DNA of 64,000 nucleotides from Mycolicibacterium mucogenicum DSM 44124 (lineage in GTDB: Bacteria > Actinomycetota > Actinomycetes > Mycobacteriales > Mycobacteriaceae), in the NCBI RefSeq assembly GCF_005670685.2, contig NZ_CP062008.1:3906001-3970000 (forward strand). Reading direction: 5' to 3'. Within the stretch, counting starts at the first letter, position 1. Every line of letters begins with the position of its first letter. The notes under the pieces were generated by a model. It ran no database searches. It saw nothing but the letters and a program-made list of their open reading frames with translations, and had not been told where the DNA came from. Below are positions 9,082-20,590 of this stretch, one piece after another. A program made the position numbers and the translations under genes.

Positions 9082-11450
9082 CGGTCACCGAGCCGGCGAA
9101 AGACGCGGCCGCGGTCGAGATGGTCTCGTTGACCATCGACGACCAGCAGATCAGTGTGCCCAAGGGCACGTTGGTGATTCGCGCGGCCGAACTCATCGGC
9201 GTCCAGATTCCCCGGTTCTGCGACCACCCCCTGCTCGACCCGGTGGGCGCCTGCCGGCAGTGCCTCGTCGAGGTGGAGGGTCAGCGGAAACCGTTGGCGT
9301 CGTGCACCACCACGGTCACACCCGACATGGTCGTGCATACCCAGGTGACGTCAGAGGCCGCCGACAAGGCACAGCACGGTGTGATGGAACTGCTGCTGAT
9401 CAACCATCCGCTGGACTGCCCCGTCTGCGACAAGGGCGGCGAATGCCCGCTGCAGAACCAGGCGATGTCCAACGGCCGCAGTGATTCTCGCTTCGAGGAC
9501 GTCAAGCGCACCTACCCCAAGCCCATCAATCTGTCGGCGCAGGTCCTGCTCGACCGGGAACGCTGCGTGCTGTGTGCGCGCTGTACCCGGTTCTCGAATC
9601 AGGTCGCCGGTGACCCGTTCATCGAGCTGCTGGAACGTGGCGCGCTGCAGCAGGTCGGCATCGGCGGCGATGATCCGTTCGACTCGTACTTCTCCGGCAA
9701 CACCGTGCAGATCTGTCCCGTCGGCGCACTGACCGGGACCGCGTACCGGTTCCGGGCCCGGCCTTTCGACCTGGTCTCCTCCCCCAGCGTCTGCGAACAC
9801 TGCGCCTCGGGCTGTGCGCAGCGCACCGACCATCGCCGCGGAACGGTATTGCGCCGCTTGGCCGGTGACGATCCCGAGGTCAACGAAGAGTGGAACTGCG
9901 ACAAGGGCCGCTGGGCCTTCACCTACGCCACGCAGGGTGATCGGATCACCACGCCGTTGATCCGCGAGGCCGACGGCGCCCAGCGCCCGGCATCGTGGCC
10001 GGAAGCGGTCGCTGTCGCGGTGCGCGGCCTGTCGGCGGCCGGCGCCCGGACCGGTGTGCTGGTCGGCGGACGACTCACCACCGAAGACGCCTACGCGTAT
10101 GCGAAGTACGCGCGGATTGTGCTGGGCACCAACGACATCGACTTCCGCAACCGGGTGCACAGCGACGAGGAAGCCCAGTTCCTGGCGACCTCCGTCGCCG
10201 GTCAGCCGATGCGGGTGACGTACGCCGACCTGGAGCAGGCGCCCGTCGTGCTGCTCGTCGCGTTCGAGCCGGAAGATGAATCGCCGATCGTCTACCTGCG
10301 GCTGCGCAAGGCCTTCCGCAAGCACGGCCTGAAAGTTGTTGCGGTGGCGCCGTTCGCGAGCCGCGGCCTGGAGAAGATGGGCGGCACCCTCATCTCCGCC
10401 GCACCCGGCCGCGAACCCCGCGCACTCGACGCCGTCGAAGTGTTGCCGCCCGGTTCGGTCATTCTCACCGGTGAGCGGCTGGCGGGCGTGCCCGGCGGCT
10501 TCTCCGCCGTGGCCCGCCTGGCGGAGCGTACGGGCGCGGCCGTCGGCTGGGTGCCGCGGCGGGCCGGCGAGCGCGGTGCGCTGGAAGCCGGTGCGGCCCC
10601 AAATCTGTTGCCCGGCGGCCGTTCGGTGACCGATGTGCCGTCACGCACCGAAGTTGCCGTCGCCTGGCACGTCGACGAACTGCCCGACGCCCCGGGCCGC
10701 GACACCACCGCGATCCTCGCCGCCGCAGCCGTCGGCGACCTCGAGGCCGTCCTGGTCGCCGGGGTCGAACTGGCCGACCTGCCCGACCCGGAACTCGCGC
10801 AGCAGTCGCTCGGTGCCGCGAAGTTCGTGGTGAGCATGGAGGTACGCCGCAGCGCCGTCACCGACCTCGCGCACGTCGTGTTCCCGGTGGCACCTGTCGT
10901 CGAGAAGGCCGGCAGCTTCGTGAACTGGGAAGGGCGACACCGTGCATTCGGCGCGGCGCTGCCGCCCGCCACGCGCGCGGACATGGGGGTGCTGGCCGCG
11001 CTCGCCGACGAACACTGCATCGATCTGGGTCTGCGCGACGTCGCGGCGGTGCGCAACGAGATGAACCGCCTGGGGTGCTGGACCGGACCCCGGCCCGCCG
11101 CACCGGAGTTCACCGCGCCCCCGAACCCGGTGCCCGGTGCGGGACAGGCGGTCCTCGCCGGCTGGCGGATGCTGTTGGATGCCGGGCGCCTGCAGGACGG
11201 CGAACCTCATCTGGCCGCCACGGCGCGTCCGGCGGTCGCCCGGTTGTCGCCTGACACGGCCGCGAGCGTCGGCGCGTCCGAAACCCTCACGGTCAGCACC
11301 GATCGCGGCAGTCTCACCCTGCCCCTCGAGATCACCGACATGCCGACCGGCGTGGTGTGGCTGCCGCTGAACTCGCCGGGGTCGACGGTCCACGCGACGC
11401 TCGGCGTCGCCCCCGGTGCGGTCGTCTCGATCAGCGGAGCGGCGACATGA
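9078..11450 (+). CDS. nuoG: NADH-quinone oxidoreductase subunit G
   Basis: A 790-aa iron-sulfur protein of the peripheral arm. It has an N-terminal ferredoxin-like [2Fe-2S] domain ([15 protein letters not shown]), then [17 protein letters not shown] and [10 protein letters not shown] for [4Fe-4S] clusters, followed by CEHCASGC and a molybdopterin-oxidoreductase-like region that no longer binds cofactor. The second half is relaxed and Ala/Val-rich, as in other actinobacterial NuoG. It begins at ATG 9078 over the nuoF stop and ends over the nuoH start. I saw no frameshift. Confidence 0.95.
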
Positions 11451-12676
11451 ACTATCCCGACCTGTCGTCTTTCGGCCTCGACCCGTGGTGGCTGGTCCTC
11501 GCCAAAGCCCTTGGCGTTTTTGTATTCCTGGTGCTGACGGTGCTCGTCGCCATCCTCCTCGAACGCCGGGTGTTGAGCTGGATGCAGATGCGCATCGGGC
11601 CGAACCGGGTGGGGCCGTTCGGGTTGCTGCAGAGCCTGGCCGACGGCATCAAGCTCGCGCTGAAGGAAGGGCTGGTCCCGGCCGGGGTGGACAAGCCGAT
11701 CTACCTTCTGGCACCGATCATCTCGGTGATCCCGGCGATCATGGCGTTCGCCGTCATCCCGATGGGACCACTGGTCCACGTCTTCGGGCACGAGACGCCG
11801 CTGCAATTGACCGACCTGCCGGTCGCGGTGTTGTACGTCCTCGCGGTCACCTCGATCGGGGTGTACGGAATCGTGTTGGCGGGCTGGGCTTCCGGCTCGA
11901 CCTATCCCCTGCTCGGCGGGCTGCGGTCCAGCGCGCAGGTCATCTCGTACGAAATCGCGATGGCACTGTCGTTCGCCGCGGTGTTCCTGTACGCGGGCAC
12001 CATGTCGACGTCGCAGATCGTCGCGTCGCAACAGGGCCGCTGGTACGTCTTCCTGCTGCTGCCGTCGTTTCTGATCTATGTCATCTCGATGGTCGGCGAA
12101 ACGAACCGGGCGCCTTTCGATCTGCCCGAAGCCGAGGGCGAGCTGGTCGGTGGTTTCCACACCGAGTACTCGTCGCTGAAGTTCGCGATGTTCATGCTCG
12201 CGGAGTACGTCAACATGACGACGGTCTCGGCGCTGGCCACCACCCTGTTCCTCGGTGGTTGGCAGGCGCCCTGGCCGCTGAGCCTCATTCCCGGAGCCAA
12301 CACCGGCTGGTGGCCGCTGCTGTGGTTCATCGGCAAGGTGTGGGCGTTCCTGTTCATGTTCATGTGGCTCCGGGCCACGCTTCCGCGCCTGCGGTACGAC
12401 CAGTTCATGGCGTTGGGCTGGAAGGTGCTCATCCCGATCTCGCTGGCGTGGATCATGATCGTCAGCATCGTGCGGACGCTGCGACTGCAGGGTCACGACA
12501 GCTGGCCCGTCGTTCTGGCCTTCGCCGGCGCCATCGCGGTGGTCGCCATCGGCGGTGCGCTGTGGAATACGGCGCGGCGCAAATCGGCTCGCATGCGTGC
12601 CCCGGCCGTCGAGCCACCGCCCGGCGCGTTCCCGGTGCCGCCCATCCCGGCCAAGGAGGTTCACCATGCCCGGTAG
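11447..12676 (+). CDS. nuoH: NADH-quinone oxidoreductase subunit H
   Basis: A 409-aa membrane subunit (ND1) with about eight transmembrane helices that forms the roof of the quinone tunnel. [23 protein letters not shown] and [32 protein letters not shown] are family signatures. Compared with E. coli it has a hydrophilic, proline-rich C-terminal tail of roughly 60 residues ([16 protein letters not shown]), which is usual for mycobacteria. The end overlaps nuoI by 11 bp, the longest overlap in the operon. Confidence 0.96.
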   Translation: MNYPDLSSFGLDPWWLVLAKALGVFVFLVLTVLVAILLERRVLSWMQMRIGPNRVGPFGLLQSLADGIKLALKEGLVPAGVDKPIYLLAPIISVIPAIMAFAVIPMGPLVHVFGHETPLQLTDLPVAVLYVLAVTSIGVYGIVLAGWASGSTYPLLGGLRSSAQVISYEIAMALSFAAVFLYAGTMSTSQIVASQQGRWYVFLLLPSFLIYVISMVGETNRAPFDLPEAEGELVGGFHTEYSSLKFAMFMLAEYVNMTTVSALATTLFLGGWQAPWPLSLIPGANTGWWPLLWFIGKVWAFLFMFMWLRATLPRLRYDQFMALGWKVLIPISLAWIMIVSIVRTLRLQGHDSWPVVLAFAGAIAVVAIGGALWNTARRKSARMRAPAVEPPPGAFPVPPIPAKEVHHAR

Positions 12677-13211
12677 GCCCAAATTCATCGACGCCATCGC
12701 GGGCTTCGGCGTCACCTTCGGCACGATGTTCAAGAAACCGGTCACCGAGCAGTATCCCGAGGAGCCCGGTCCGGTCGCGCCCCGCTATCACGGCCGCCAT
12801 CAGCTCAACCGCTACGACGACGGCCTCGAGAAGTGCATCGGGTGCGAACTGTGCGCGTGGGCCTGCCCCGCCGACGCGATCTTCGTCGAAGGCGCGGACA
12901 ACACTGCGGAACAACGGTTTTCCCCCGGCGAGCGGTACGGCCGGGTGTACCAGATCAACTATCTGCGGTGCATCGGCTGCGGGCTCTGCATCGAGGCCTG
13001 CCCGACGCGGGCGCTGACCATGACCAACGACTACGAGATGGCCGACGACAACCGGTCCGATCTGATCTACGGCAAGGACAAGCTCCTGGCGCCGCTGAAA
13101 CCCGACATGACCGCGCCGCCGCACGCCATGGCCGAGGGCAGCACCGACGAGGACTACTACCGCGGCAACATCACCGCGGACGGCCTGACGCGGCGCGAGG
13201 CGGCCAAGTGA
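12666..13211 (+). CDS. nuoI: NADH-quinone oxidoreductase subunit I
   Basis: A 181-aa ferredoxin-like subunit that carries clusters N6a and N6b between NuoG and NuoB. The two motifs are [12 protein letters not shown] and [12 protein letters not shown], each with the fourth cysteine serving the partner cluster. ATG 12666 lies within the last codons of nuoH and is preceded by AAGGAGG in the nuoH coding sequence, which supports this start. Its stop overlaps GTG 13208 of nuoJ. Confidence 0.96.
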   Translation: MPGRPKFIDAIAGFGVTFGTMFKKPVTEQYPEEPGPVAPRYHGRHQLNRYDDGLEKCIGCELCAWACPADAIFVEGADNTAEQRFSPGERYGRVYQINYLRCIGCGLCIEACPTRALTMTNDYEMADDNRSDLIYGKDKLLAPLKPDMTAPPHAMAEGSTDEDYYRGNITADGLTRREAAK

Positions 13212-13918
13212 CCGGAGAGGCCGTGACGTTCTGGGTGCTCGGCACCGTGTCGGTGCTCGGTGCCATCGCCATGGTGGCCGCTCCCAAAGCGGTGTACTCG
13301 GCAATGTTCCTGGCCAGCACCATGATCAGCCTCGCGGTGCTCTACATCGCCCAGGACGCGGTGTTCCTCGGCGTCGTGCAGGTGGTGGTCTACACCGGTG
13401 CGGTCATGATGTTGTTCCTGTTCGTCCTCATGCTCATCGGTGTCGATTCGGCGGACTCGCTCATCGAAACCATTCGGGGACAACGCGTTGCCGCCGTCGT
13501 TGCCGGCATCGGGTTCGGCATCGCGGTGATCGCCGGCATCGGCAGCCTCGGTACCAACGTCGTCGGTCTCGAACACGCGAACCGGGCCGGCAACGTCCAG
13601 GGCCTGGCGGTACTGATCTTCACGCGCTACCTGTGGGCCTTCGAGACGACCAGCGCCCTGCTCATCACCGCGGCGCTGGGCGCCATGGTACTGACCCACC
13701 GCGAACGGTTCGAACACCGAAAGACCCAGCGCGAGCTGGCAATCGAACGGTTCGCCCCGGGCGGGCATCCGACGCCGCGACCGAACCCCGGTGTGTACGC
13801 GCGGCACAACGCCGTCGACATCCTGGCCCGGTTGCCCGACGGATCGGACGCCGACATGTCCGTCAGCGCCGTCCTGCCCCGGCGCAGTGTGTCCACCGAC
13901 GATGGGAACGCCTCATGA
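13208..13918 (+). CDS. nuoJ: NADH-quinone oxidoreductase subunit J
   Basis: A 236-aa membrane subunit (ND6) with five hydrophobic helices. The third helix region, [27 protein letters not shown], has the flexible pi-bulge segment typical of the family. A hydrophilic C-terminal extension of about 70 residues after the last helix is normal in actinobacteria. GTG 13208 overlaps nuoI; a second in-frame GTG at 13223 is possible. The end overlaps nuoK ATG by 4 bp. Confidence 0.94.
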   Translation: MTGEAVTFWVLGTVSVLGAIAMVAAPKAVYSAMFLASTMISLAVLYIAQDAVFLGVVQVVVYTGAVMMLFLFVLMLIGVDSADSLIETIRGQRVAAVVAGIGFGIAVIAGIGSLGTNVVGLEHANRAGNVQGLAVLIFTRYLWAFETTSALLITAALGAMVLTHRERFEHRKTQRELAIERFAPGGHPTPRPNPGVYARHNAVDILARLPDGSDADMSVSAVLPRRSVSTDDGNAS

Positions 13919-14214
13919 ATCCCACCACCTATCTGTATCTCTCGGCGCTGCTGTTCACCATCGGCGCGGCCGGTGTGCTGCTGCGCCGCAACGCCATCGT
14001 CATGTTCATGTGCGTCGAATTGATGCTCAATGCCGCCAATCTGGCGTTCGTCACGTTCTCCCGGATGCTCGGCGAACTCGACGGTCAGGTGGTGGCGTTC
14101 TTCACCATGGTGGTGGCTGCCTGTGAGGTGGTGGTGGGACTGGCGATCATCATGACCATCTTCCGTTCCCGACGGTCGGCGTCAGTGGACGCCGCGAGCC
14201 TGCTGAAGCAGTGA
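13915..14214 (+). CDS. nuoK: NADH-quinone oxidoreductase subunit K
   Basis: A 99-aa membrane subunit (ND4L) with three helices. The buried glutamate positions of the family are present in [15 protein letters not shown] and [13 protein letters not shown]. Its size is exactly that expected. It overlaps nuoJ upstream and nuoL downstream by 4 bp each. Confidence 0.96.
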   Translation: MNPTTYLYLSALLFTIGAAGVLLRRNAIVMFMCVELMLNAANLAFVTFSRMLGELDGQVVAFFTMVVAACEVVVGLAIIMTIFRSRRSASVDAASLLKQ

Positions 14215-16100
14215 CCGTGACGACATCCGTGTGGTTGCTGATCGCGCTGCCGCTGGCCGGTGCGGCGATACTGCTGCTCGGTGGGAAGGCCACCGACGCG
14301 TGGGGTCATCTGCTCGGCTGCGCCACGGTGGTCGGCGCCTTCCTCGTCGGCGCGACGCAGTTCGTGGCAATGTCCGGTCGCGACAATGACTTCCGGTTGG
14401 TGCACGAGACGTTGTTCTCCTGGGTACCCGTCGCGCAGCTCCAGGTCGATTTCGGCTTGCGTCTGGACCAGCTGTCGGTGTGCTTCGTCCTGCTCATCAC
14501 CGGCGTCGGGGCGCTGATCCACATCTATTCGATCGGGTACATGGCGCACGATCCGGCGCGGCGCCGATTTTTCGCCTACCTCAACCTGTTCGTCGCCGCC
14601 ATGCTGCTGCTGGTCCTGGCCGACAATTACCTGGGCCTGTACGTCGGATGGGAAGGCGTCGGCCTGGCGTCGTACCTGCTGATCGGGTTCTGGTCGCACA
14701 AGCCCTCTGCCGCGACGGCCGCGAAGAAGGCGTTCGTCGTCAACCGCGTCGGCGACATCGGGCTGGCGCTGGCCCTGGCGGCGATGTTCGCCCACACCGG
14801 AACCCTCTCGTACACGGGTGTTTTCGCACAGGCGCCACATCTCGCCGCGACCACCGTCACCCTCATCGGTCTGCTGTTGCTGCTGGCGGCGTGCGGCAAG
14901 TCCGCTCAGGTACCGCTGCAGTCCTGGCTCGGTGACGCGATGGAGGGCCCGACACCCGTGTCGGCGCTCATTCACGCGGCCACCATGGTCACGGCCGGCG
15001 TGTACCTGGTGGTGCGGTCGGCTCCGATCTTCAACCAATCCGCCGACGCCCGGTTGGCGGTCGCCGTCGTCGGGGCCGTCACGCTGTTGTTCGGCGCGGT
15101 GATCGGCTGTGCGAAGGACGACATCAAGAAGGCCCTCGCGGCGTCGACCATGAGCCAGATCGGCTACATGATGCTGGCCGCCGGTCTGGGTCCCGCCGGT
15201 TACGCCCTCGCGATCCTGCATCTGCTGGCGCACGGCTTCTTCAAGGCCGGCCTGTTCCTCGGCGCCGGTTCGGTGATGCACGCCATGGACGACGAGACCG
15301 ACATGCGCCGCTACGGCGGACTGCGCGCCGCCATGCCCGTCACATTCGCCACGTTCGGCATGGGTTACCTCGCGATCATCGGTATCCCGCCGCTGTCCGG
15401 TTTCTTCTCGAAAGACCCCATCATCGAGACCGCGTTCGCGGCCGGTGGCGCCAAAGGGCTGCTGTTCGGTGGCGCCGCCCTGCTGGGTGCGGGCATCACC
15501 GCGTTCTACATGACTCGCGTCATGCTGATGACGTTCTTCGGGGAAAAGCGTTGGCGTGCCGAGGCGCATCCCCACGAATCGCCGTCGGTCATGGGCTGGC
15601 CGATGGTGGTGCTCGCCGCTGGGTCCATCGGTGCGGGTGCGCTGCTCACTGTCGGTGGGAAGTTGGAGCACTGGCTCGAACCCATCGTCGGCTACCACGA
15701 GCCCGAGCACGCCGTGCCCGCTTGGCTGCTCACCGTCGTCACGCTCGCGGTGGTCGGTGTGGGCGTCGCGATCGCGTACCGGATGTACGCGCGCCAACCC
15801 GTCCCGATCAGCGCGCCGGTGAACGTCTCCGGGCTGACGGTCGCCGCCCGCAATGATTTGTACGGCGACGCGTTCAACGAGCGGGCCCTGATGGTCCCGG
15901 GCCGGCGGTTCACCGAAGACCTCGTCGACTTCGACGACGTCGCGGTCGACGGCGTCACCCGCGAACTGGCTTCCCTGGTGCGAAGCGGGTCGCAGGATCT
16001 TCGACGCTGGCAGAACGGGTTCGCTCGGTCGTATGCGCTGTCCATGTTGGCCGGAGCGGCATTGATTGCGGCCGCCATTCTCACGGTGAGGGTGTGGTGA
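14211..16100 (+). CDS. nuoL: NADH-quinone oxidoreductase subunit L (antiporter-like)
   Basis: A 629-aa distal membrane subunit (ND5) of about 16 helices, homologous to Mrp antiporters and thought to move protons. Diagnostic segments include [18 protein letters not shown], the key lysine-containing [31 protein letters not shown] and [19 protein letters not shown]. The C-terminal lateral helix region follows after residue 500. It starts at GTG 14211 overlapping nuoK. No truncation is seen. Confidence 0.96.
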   Translation: MTVTTSVWLLIALPLAGAAILLLGGKATDAWGHLLGCATVVGAFLVGATQFVAMSGRDNDFRLVHETLFSWVPVAQLQVDFGLRLDQLSVCFVLLITGVGALIHIYSIGYMAHDPARRRFFAYLNLFVAAMLLLVLADNYLGLYVGWEGVGLASYLLIGFWSHKPSAATAAKKAFVVNRVGDIGLALALAAMFAHTGTLSYTGVFAQAPHLAATTVTLIGLLLLLAACGKSAQVPLQSWLGDAMEGPTPVSALIHAATMVTAGVYLVVRSAPIFNQSADARLAVAVVGAVTLLFGAVIGCAKDDIKKALAASTMSQIGYMMLAAGLGPAGYALAILHLLAHGFFKAGLFLGAGSVMHAMDDETDMRRYGGLRAAMPVTFATFGMGYLAIIGIPPLSGFFSKDPIIETAFAAGGAKGLLFGGAALLGAGITAFYMTRVMLMTFFGEKRWRAEAHPHESPSVMGWPMVVLAAGSIGAGALLTVGGKLEHWLEPIVGYHEPEHAVPAWLLTVVTLAVVGVGVAIAYRMYARQPVPISAPVNVSGLTVAARNDLYGDAFNERALMVPGRRFTEDLVDFDDVAVDGVTRELASLVRSGSQDLRRWQNGFARSYALSMLAGAALIAAAILTVRVW

Positions 16101-17638
16101 CCGGAATGTGGTGGCTGACGGCATTGTGGGCCGTCCCGATGGCCGGCGGTGCGGCAGTGATCCTGTTGCCCGCCAGCGCCCGGGCTTTCGCCCGCTGGGC
16201 CGCCCTCGCGGTCTCGCTGGTGGTGCTCGTCATCGCGCTGGTACTGGCGCTGCGGTTCGACCCGGCCGGGGCGCGCTACCAGTTCGTCGAGAACCACCCG
16301 TGGATACCGTCGTTCGGCACCGGATACATTCTCGGGGTCGACGGTGTGGCCCTGGTACTGGTCGCGCTGACCGCTGTCCTGGTACCGCTCCTGATCATCG
16401 CGGGCTGGAATGACACGAATGATGCCGGCGCGCAGGCCAAATCGACGCACGCCTACTTCGCGTTGATCCTCGCCGTCGAATCGATGGTGCTGATCTCCCT
16501 GGTGTCACTGGACATCCTGCTGTTCTACGTCTTCTTCGAAGCCATGCTGATCCCGATGTACTTCCTCATCGGCGGTTTCGGCGCGGACCGGCCAGCCGCG
16601 TCCAAGGCGGCGGTGAAGTTCCTGTTGTACAACCTGTTCGGCGGCCTCATCATGCTGGCCGCGGTCATCGGGCTGTACGTGGCGACCGCCAACAGTCCTG
16701 CTTTCACCCACGGCTCCTTCGATTTCCGTGCCGTCGCGGACGCCGTGCGCTACGGCAACCTCAATATCAGCCCGGCATTGGCCAACGCACTGTTCGGCGG
16801 GTTCATGTTCGCGTTCGCGGTCAAGGCGCCCCTGTGGCCGCTGCACCGCTGGTTGCCCGACGCGGCAGTGCACGCCACGCCGGCCACCGCCGTCCTGATG
16901 ATGGCCGTCGTCGACAAGGTGGGCACGTTCGGCATGCTCCGGTACTGCCTGCAACTCTTCCCCTCGTCCGCAGCGACGTTCCGGCCGTTGATCATTGCGC
17001 TGGCCGTCATCGGCATCGTCTACGGGGCCATCGTCGCCATCGGACAGACGGACGTCATGCGCCTGATCTCGTACACCTCGATCTCGCACTTCGGCTTCAT
17101 CATTCTGGGCATCTTCGCGATGACCGAGCAGGCGCAGTCCGGCGCCGCGCTGTACATGGTGAACCACGGCATCTCGACCGCCGCGCTGTTCCTGATCGCC
17201 GGATTCCTGGTGTCCCGCCGGGGATCTCGCGCCATCGCCGACTACGGCGGTGTGCAGACCGTCGCGCCGATCTTGGCCGGTACGTTCCTGATCGCCGGAC
17301 TCGCGACGCTGTCCCTGCCCGGCCTGGCACCGTTCATCAGTGAATTCCTGGTTCTGGTCGGCACATTCATCCACTACCCCGCCGTCACCGCCGTCGCGGC
17401 CACGGCCCTGGTGCTCTCCGCGCTCTACATCCTGTGGATGTACCAGCGGATGATGACGGGCCCCGTCGCCACCGGCAACGACAAGCTGCGCGACCTGGTA
17501 CCACGTGAGCTGACTGTGGTCGTGCCGCTGGTTGCCCTGCTGCTGGTGCTCGGCGTCTACCCCAAGCCCGCGCTGGACATCATCAATCCGGCTGTCGGAC
17601 ATACCTCGTCGAGCACCGCCCAGGGGGTCGCCCGGTGA
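16097..17638 (+). CDS. nuoM: NADH-quinone oxidoreductase subunit M (antiporter-like)
   Basis: A 513-aa membrane subunit (ND4) with about 14 helices. Signatures are [20 protein letters not shown] and [28 protein letters not shown], with the conserved glutamate and lysine of the proton channel. Three starts are in frame (GTG 16094, GTG 16097, ATG 16106). I chose 16097 because it overlaps the nuoL stop in the same GTGA pattern as several other junctions. The stop overlaps nuoN. Confidence 0.94.
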   Translation: MTGMWWLTALWAVPMAGGAAVILLPASARAFARWAALAVSLVVLVIALVLALRFDPAGARYQFVENHPWIPSFGTGYILGVDGVALVLVALTAVLVPLLIIAGWNDTNDAGAQAKSTHAYFALILAVESMVLISLVSLDILLFYVFFEAMLIPMYFLIGGFGADRPAASKAAVKFLLYNLFGGLIMLAAVIGLYVATANSPAFTHGSFDFRAVADAVRYGNLNISPALANALFGGFMFAFAVKAPLWPLHRWLPDAAVHATPATAVLMMAVVDKVGTFGMLRYCLQLFPSSAATFRPLIIALAVIGIVYGAIVAIGQTDVMRLISYTSISHFGFIILGIFAMTEQAQSGAALYMVNHGISTAALFLIAGFLVSRRGSRAIADYGGVQTVAPILAGTFLIAGLATLSLPGLAPFISEFLVLVGTFIHYPAVTAVAATALVLSALYILWMYQRMMTGPVATGNDKLRDLVPRELTVVVPLVALLLVLGVYPKPALDIINPAVGHTSSSTAQGVAR

Positions 17639-19176
17639 CACCCATCCCCGCGCCGTCCGTCGAGTACGGCCTGCTCTCGCCGATGCTGATCGTGTTCGGC
17701 ATCGCACTGGCAGGCGTGCTCGTGGAGGCCTTCGCACCGCGCTCGGCGCGATACCGCGCGCAGGTCGCGTTGAGCATCGGCGGCCAGGCGGTGGCCCTCG
17801 TGGCCGTGGTTTCCCAAGCGCTGCACCTGGGTTCAGCGATCGGCCGGCCGGCAGTTCTCGGGGCGATCGCCATCGACCGCCCAGCACTCTTCCTGCAGGG
17901 CACCCTGCTGGGGGTCAGCCTGTTGGCAACCTTGCTGATGGCGCAACGGGTTTCGGACGGCAGCGGGCTGGCCGCGTTCACCCCACAGGCCGCGACCGTG
18001 CCCGGTAGCGCCGCCGAACAGATCGCCCTCAAAACCGGAGTCACCCAGACCGAGGTGTTCCCGCTGGCGATGTTCGCACTCGGCGGCATGATGCTGTTCG
18101 GCGCGTCCGACGATCTGCTGACGATGTTCGTCGCACTCGAGGTACTGTCGCTGCCGCTGTACCTGATGTGCGGCCTGGCCCGGCGGAATCGGCTGCTGTC
18201 GCAGGAAGCGTCGCTCAAGTACTTTCTGCTGGGGGCGTTTTCGTCGGCTTTCTTCCTCTTCGGTGTTGCGATGCTCTACGGCTACTCGGGCAGCCTGAGC
18301 CTTTCGGGCGTCGCCGCCGGCCGCGGACCGGCATCCCTCGGGCTCATCGGTATCGCACTGCTGTGCGTTGGCCTGTTGTTCAAAGTCGGTGCGGTGCCAT
18401 TCCATTCGTGGGTGCCCGATGTCTATCAAGGGGCGCCCACGCCGGTGACGGCCTTCATGGCGTCGGCCACCAAGATCGCCGCATTCGGTGCGCTGCTGCG
18501 GGTCTGCTACGTGGCACTGCCGGCGCTGGCCAACGACTGGCGGCCGGTGCTGTCGATCATCGCGGTGCTGTCCATGGCGGTGGGCACGGTGATCGCCATC
18601 GCACAGAACGACGTCAAGCGCATGCTGGCGTACTCTTCGGTGGCACATACGGGTTTCATCCTCACCGGCGTGATCGCGCTCAACGACAACGGACTGTCGG
18701 CGTCGTTGTTCTATCTGTTCGCCTACGGGTTCAGCACGCTCGGTGCCTTCGCGGTCGTGAGTGTGGTGCGCCGCGCCGACGGTGACGAGGAAGGCGACCT
18801 CCGCCGGTGGGCCGGACTCGGACGCCGGCATCCGTTCTTCGGTGTGGTGTTCGCGTTGTTCCTCCTGGCATTCGCCGGCATTCCGTTGACCAGTGGATTC
18901 GTCAGCAAGTTCGCCGTATTCAAAGCCGCGGCCGAAGGTGGCGCTTCATCCCTGGTTGTCATCGGTGTGATCGTCAGTGCCGTCGCCGCGTACTTCTACG
19001 TCCGCGTGATCGTCCTGATGTTCTTCACCGACCCGGTCGAGGACGGTCCAGAAGTGCAGTCGGGCAGCCTGAGCACCGCGATGATCGGGCTCACCGCCTT
19101 TGTGACGCTGGCGCTGGGTGCCGTCCCGCAACCGGTGCTGGACCTGGCCAACCACGCGGGCCAGTTCCTGCGGTGA
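17635..19176 (+). CDS. nuoN: NADH-quinone oxidoreductase subunit N (antiporter-like)
   Basis: A 513-aa membrane subunit (ND2) that ends the operon. FVALEVLSLPLYLMCGLARR, LLFKVGAVPFHSWVPDVYQGAPTPVTAFMAS and AYSSVAHTGFILTGV are typical antiporter-like motifs with the channel lysine. It starts at GTG 17635 inside the nuoM stop. A weak hairpin follows 15 bp after the stop, and the next gene lies on the opposite strand. Confidence 0.96.
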   Translation: MTPIPAPSVEYGLLSPMLIVFGIALAGVLVEAFAPRSARYRAQVALSIGGQAVALVAVVSQALHLGSAIGRPAVLGAIAIDRPALFLQGTLLGVSLLATLLMAQRVSDGSGLAAFTPQAATVPGSAAEQIALKTGVTQTEVFPLAMFALGGMMLFGASDDLLTMFVALEVLSLPLYLMCGLARRNRLLSQEASLKYFLLGAFSSAFFLFGVAMLYGYSGSLSLSGVAAGRGPASLGLIGIALLCVGLLFKVGAVPFHSWVPDVYQGAPTPVTAFMASATKIAAFGALLRVCYVALPALANDWRPVLSIIAVLSMAVGTVIAIAQNDVKRMLAYSSVAHTGFILTGVIALNDNGLSASLFYLFAYGFSTLGAFAVVSVVRRADGDEEGDLRRWAGLGRRHPFFGVVFALFLLAFAGIPLTSGFVSKFAVFKAAAEGGASSLVVIGVIVSAVAAYFYVRVIVLMFFTDPVEDGPEVQSGSLSTAMIGLTAFVTLALGAVPQPVLDLANHAGQFLR

Positions 19177-19190
19177 GCAGCTGACCGACC

Positions 19191-19212
19191 GCCGGTCTGC
19201 TGCGCGACCGGC
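19191..19212. terminator. Weak hairpin between nuoN and the DUF222 gene
   Basis: GCCGGTC (19191-19197) pairs with GACCGGC (19206-19212) around an 8-nt loop. It sits between two convergent genes but has no U-tract and only a 7-bp stem, so a terminator role is tentative. Confidence 0.3.
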
Positions 19213-19270
19213 AACGGTCCGACACCCAGCCCCGGAAACACTGTTGAGTTGTCAAGGTGCAGATCAGGTT

Positions 19271-20512
19271 TCAGGCGGCCGGGTTGTCGAGTCGCATGGT
19301 GCGGCGGTTGTGGGCGGGGATGGGTTTTCGGCGTGGGTCGACGGTGGCCGGTGGGATGAGCCAGGGGTGTTTGTCCATTCCCATGACGACGTCCCAGCCG
19401 TCGTGGTGGATGTTGGCGTGACACGCCGGGCACAGCAGACACCCATTGCCCAGGCTGGTTTCGCCGCCGTGGGTCCAGTGCACGATGTGATGCGCATGGG
19501 TGCGCCCCGGCGGGGCGCCGCACTTGATGCAGCACTGATCCCGCAGATACAGCGCTTTGCGCAGATGCGGCGGGAACAGCCGCTTCTCCCGACCCATATC
19601 CAGCGGGACCTGTTCGCCGTCGACGATCATCGTGGTGACGGCGGTGTCACAGGAGAGCCGATCCAGGGTCATGGTGCTGATCGACCCGATGAACTCCAGC
19701 GTGGCCAAATCGGGGGTATCGGCAAGGACCGTCAGCAGCAGTTGGGTACGCGGCGCGCAGGCGACGTCCCCGCCGCGGGCCGCAACATCTAACACCGCTT
19801 CCAGGGCGTCGGCGCGTCGACGCCCCGCCGAGCGCACATCGGGGCTGCCGTCGGGTTCGGGCCGCGGCGCCGACCCTTGTTCCATCGCCGCGATGTATTT
19901 GGCGCCGACTTCGGCGTCCAGGTCTGCGCGGATCTGCACCCGCCCGTCGCTGGTGACGCGGTGGTCGGCGGTGTTGATCGACCGGTCCTCGGCGGCCGGC
20001 AGGCCACCTTCAGCGGCGGCGACCCGGTTCCCCAGCCGGCGGGCCCGGGCCCCGATGTCGGCGGGGGTGGCGCCGGAGAAGAACTGCCCCAACAGATCGG
20101 TCACCTGCTGGTATCGGGCGTCGTCGTCGACTGGGCCGGGTGCGCGGGCGCGAATGTGGTTGATGCCCTTCACGATCGCATCGACATGCTCACCGGAGAT
20201 CGCCCCGTCGGCGGCATGCGCCGCCAGGGTCGGTAGCGCCGGCAGGGCGCCGCCGACCCGGACCAGCCGCTGCGCCACCGACGGCGCACACCCCAACACC
20301 ATCAACAGCTCCCGCGGCGTCCGGCCCTGCGCGGCCGCGGCCCCGCAGCGGTCGAGCACTCCGGTCAGCATCGCCGCCAGATGATCGACCACATTGCGCA
20401 GCTTCACCACGCACGTCATCGCCTCCACCGCGTCGCCCGCAGACATCTCGTCGGGGACCTGCACACCGCGCAGGTGATTGAGAAGTGGGTTGAGATCCGG
20501 GGCGATTCCCAT
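19271..20512 (-). CDS. DUF222/HNH endonuclease-domain protein (13E12-type), promoter displaced by an IS
   Basis: A 413-aa protein with an N-terminal DUF222 region (about 1-300, for example KLRNVVDHLAAMLTGVLDRCG) and a C-terminal HNH nuclease motif: CCIKCGAPPGRTHAHHIVHW and CLLCPACHANIHHDGW, with the zinc-binding CxxC pairs. These 13E12-type genes are repeated in mycobacterial genomes and some are DNA-damage inducible. The ATG (20512) lies inside a 17-bp direct repeat next to an IS481-type insertion. An SOS box and -10 that would have preceded it now lie on the far side of the IS. The reading frame is intact, but the native promoter is cut off. Confidence 0.88.
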   Translation of the reverse strand: MGIAPDLNPLLNHLRGVQVPDEMSAGDAVEAMTCVVKLRNVVDHLAAMLTGVLDRCGAAAAQGRTPRELLMVLGCAPSVAQRLVRVGGALPALPTLAAHAADGAISGEHVDAIVKGINHIRARAPGPVDDDARYQQVTDLLGQFFSGATPADIGARARRLGNRVAAAEGGLPAAEDRSINTADHRVTSDGRVQIRADLDAEVGAKYIAAMEQGSAPRPEPDGSPDVRSAGRRRADALEAVLDVAARGGDVACAPRTQLLLTVLADTPDLATLEFIGSISTMTLDRLSCDTAVTTMIVDGEQVPLDMGREKRLFPPHLRKALYLRDQCCIKCGAPPGRTHAHHIVHWTHGGETSLGNGCLLCPACHANIHHDGWDVVMGMDKHPWLIPPATVDPRRKPIPAHNRRTMRLDNPAA

Positions 20513-20513
20513 G
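20497..20513. repeat. Target-site duplication, left copy
   Basis: The 17-bp CCGGGGCGATTCCCATG is identical to 21938-21954 and differs in the flanking base on both sides. It flanks the IS481-type element exactly. On the minus strand it contains the ATG and first codons of the DUF222 gene, so duplication kept the start codon. Confidence 0.88.
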
Positions 20514-20590
20514 TGATGTATCGGGACATCGGTGACAGTTCTGCATCAGCACATCGGTGACAGTTGGTGTATCAGGACATCGGTAACGTT
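20514..20590. repeat. IS left end with three iterated ACATCGGTGACAGTT units
   Basis: Units start at 20526, 20551 and 20577; the third is ACATCGGTAACGTT. The spacing of 25-26 bp is about 2.5 helical turns. They probably serve as transposase binding sites. The right end has the inverted equivalents at 21884-21898 and 21909-21923. Confidence 0.7.

Noticed and set aside
14085..16124. 679-codon open frame on the minus strand across nuoL, and similar long antisense frames at 468-1628, 976-2118 and 11207-12745
   Set aside because: They mirror well-conserved sense genes, have Arg/His/Gln-rich composition typical of GC-rich shadow frames, and lack ribosome-binding sites or domain signatures.
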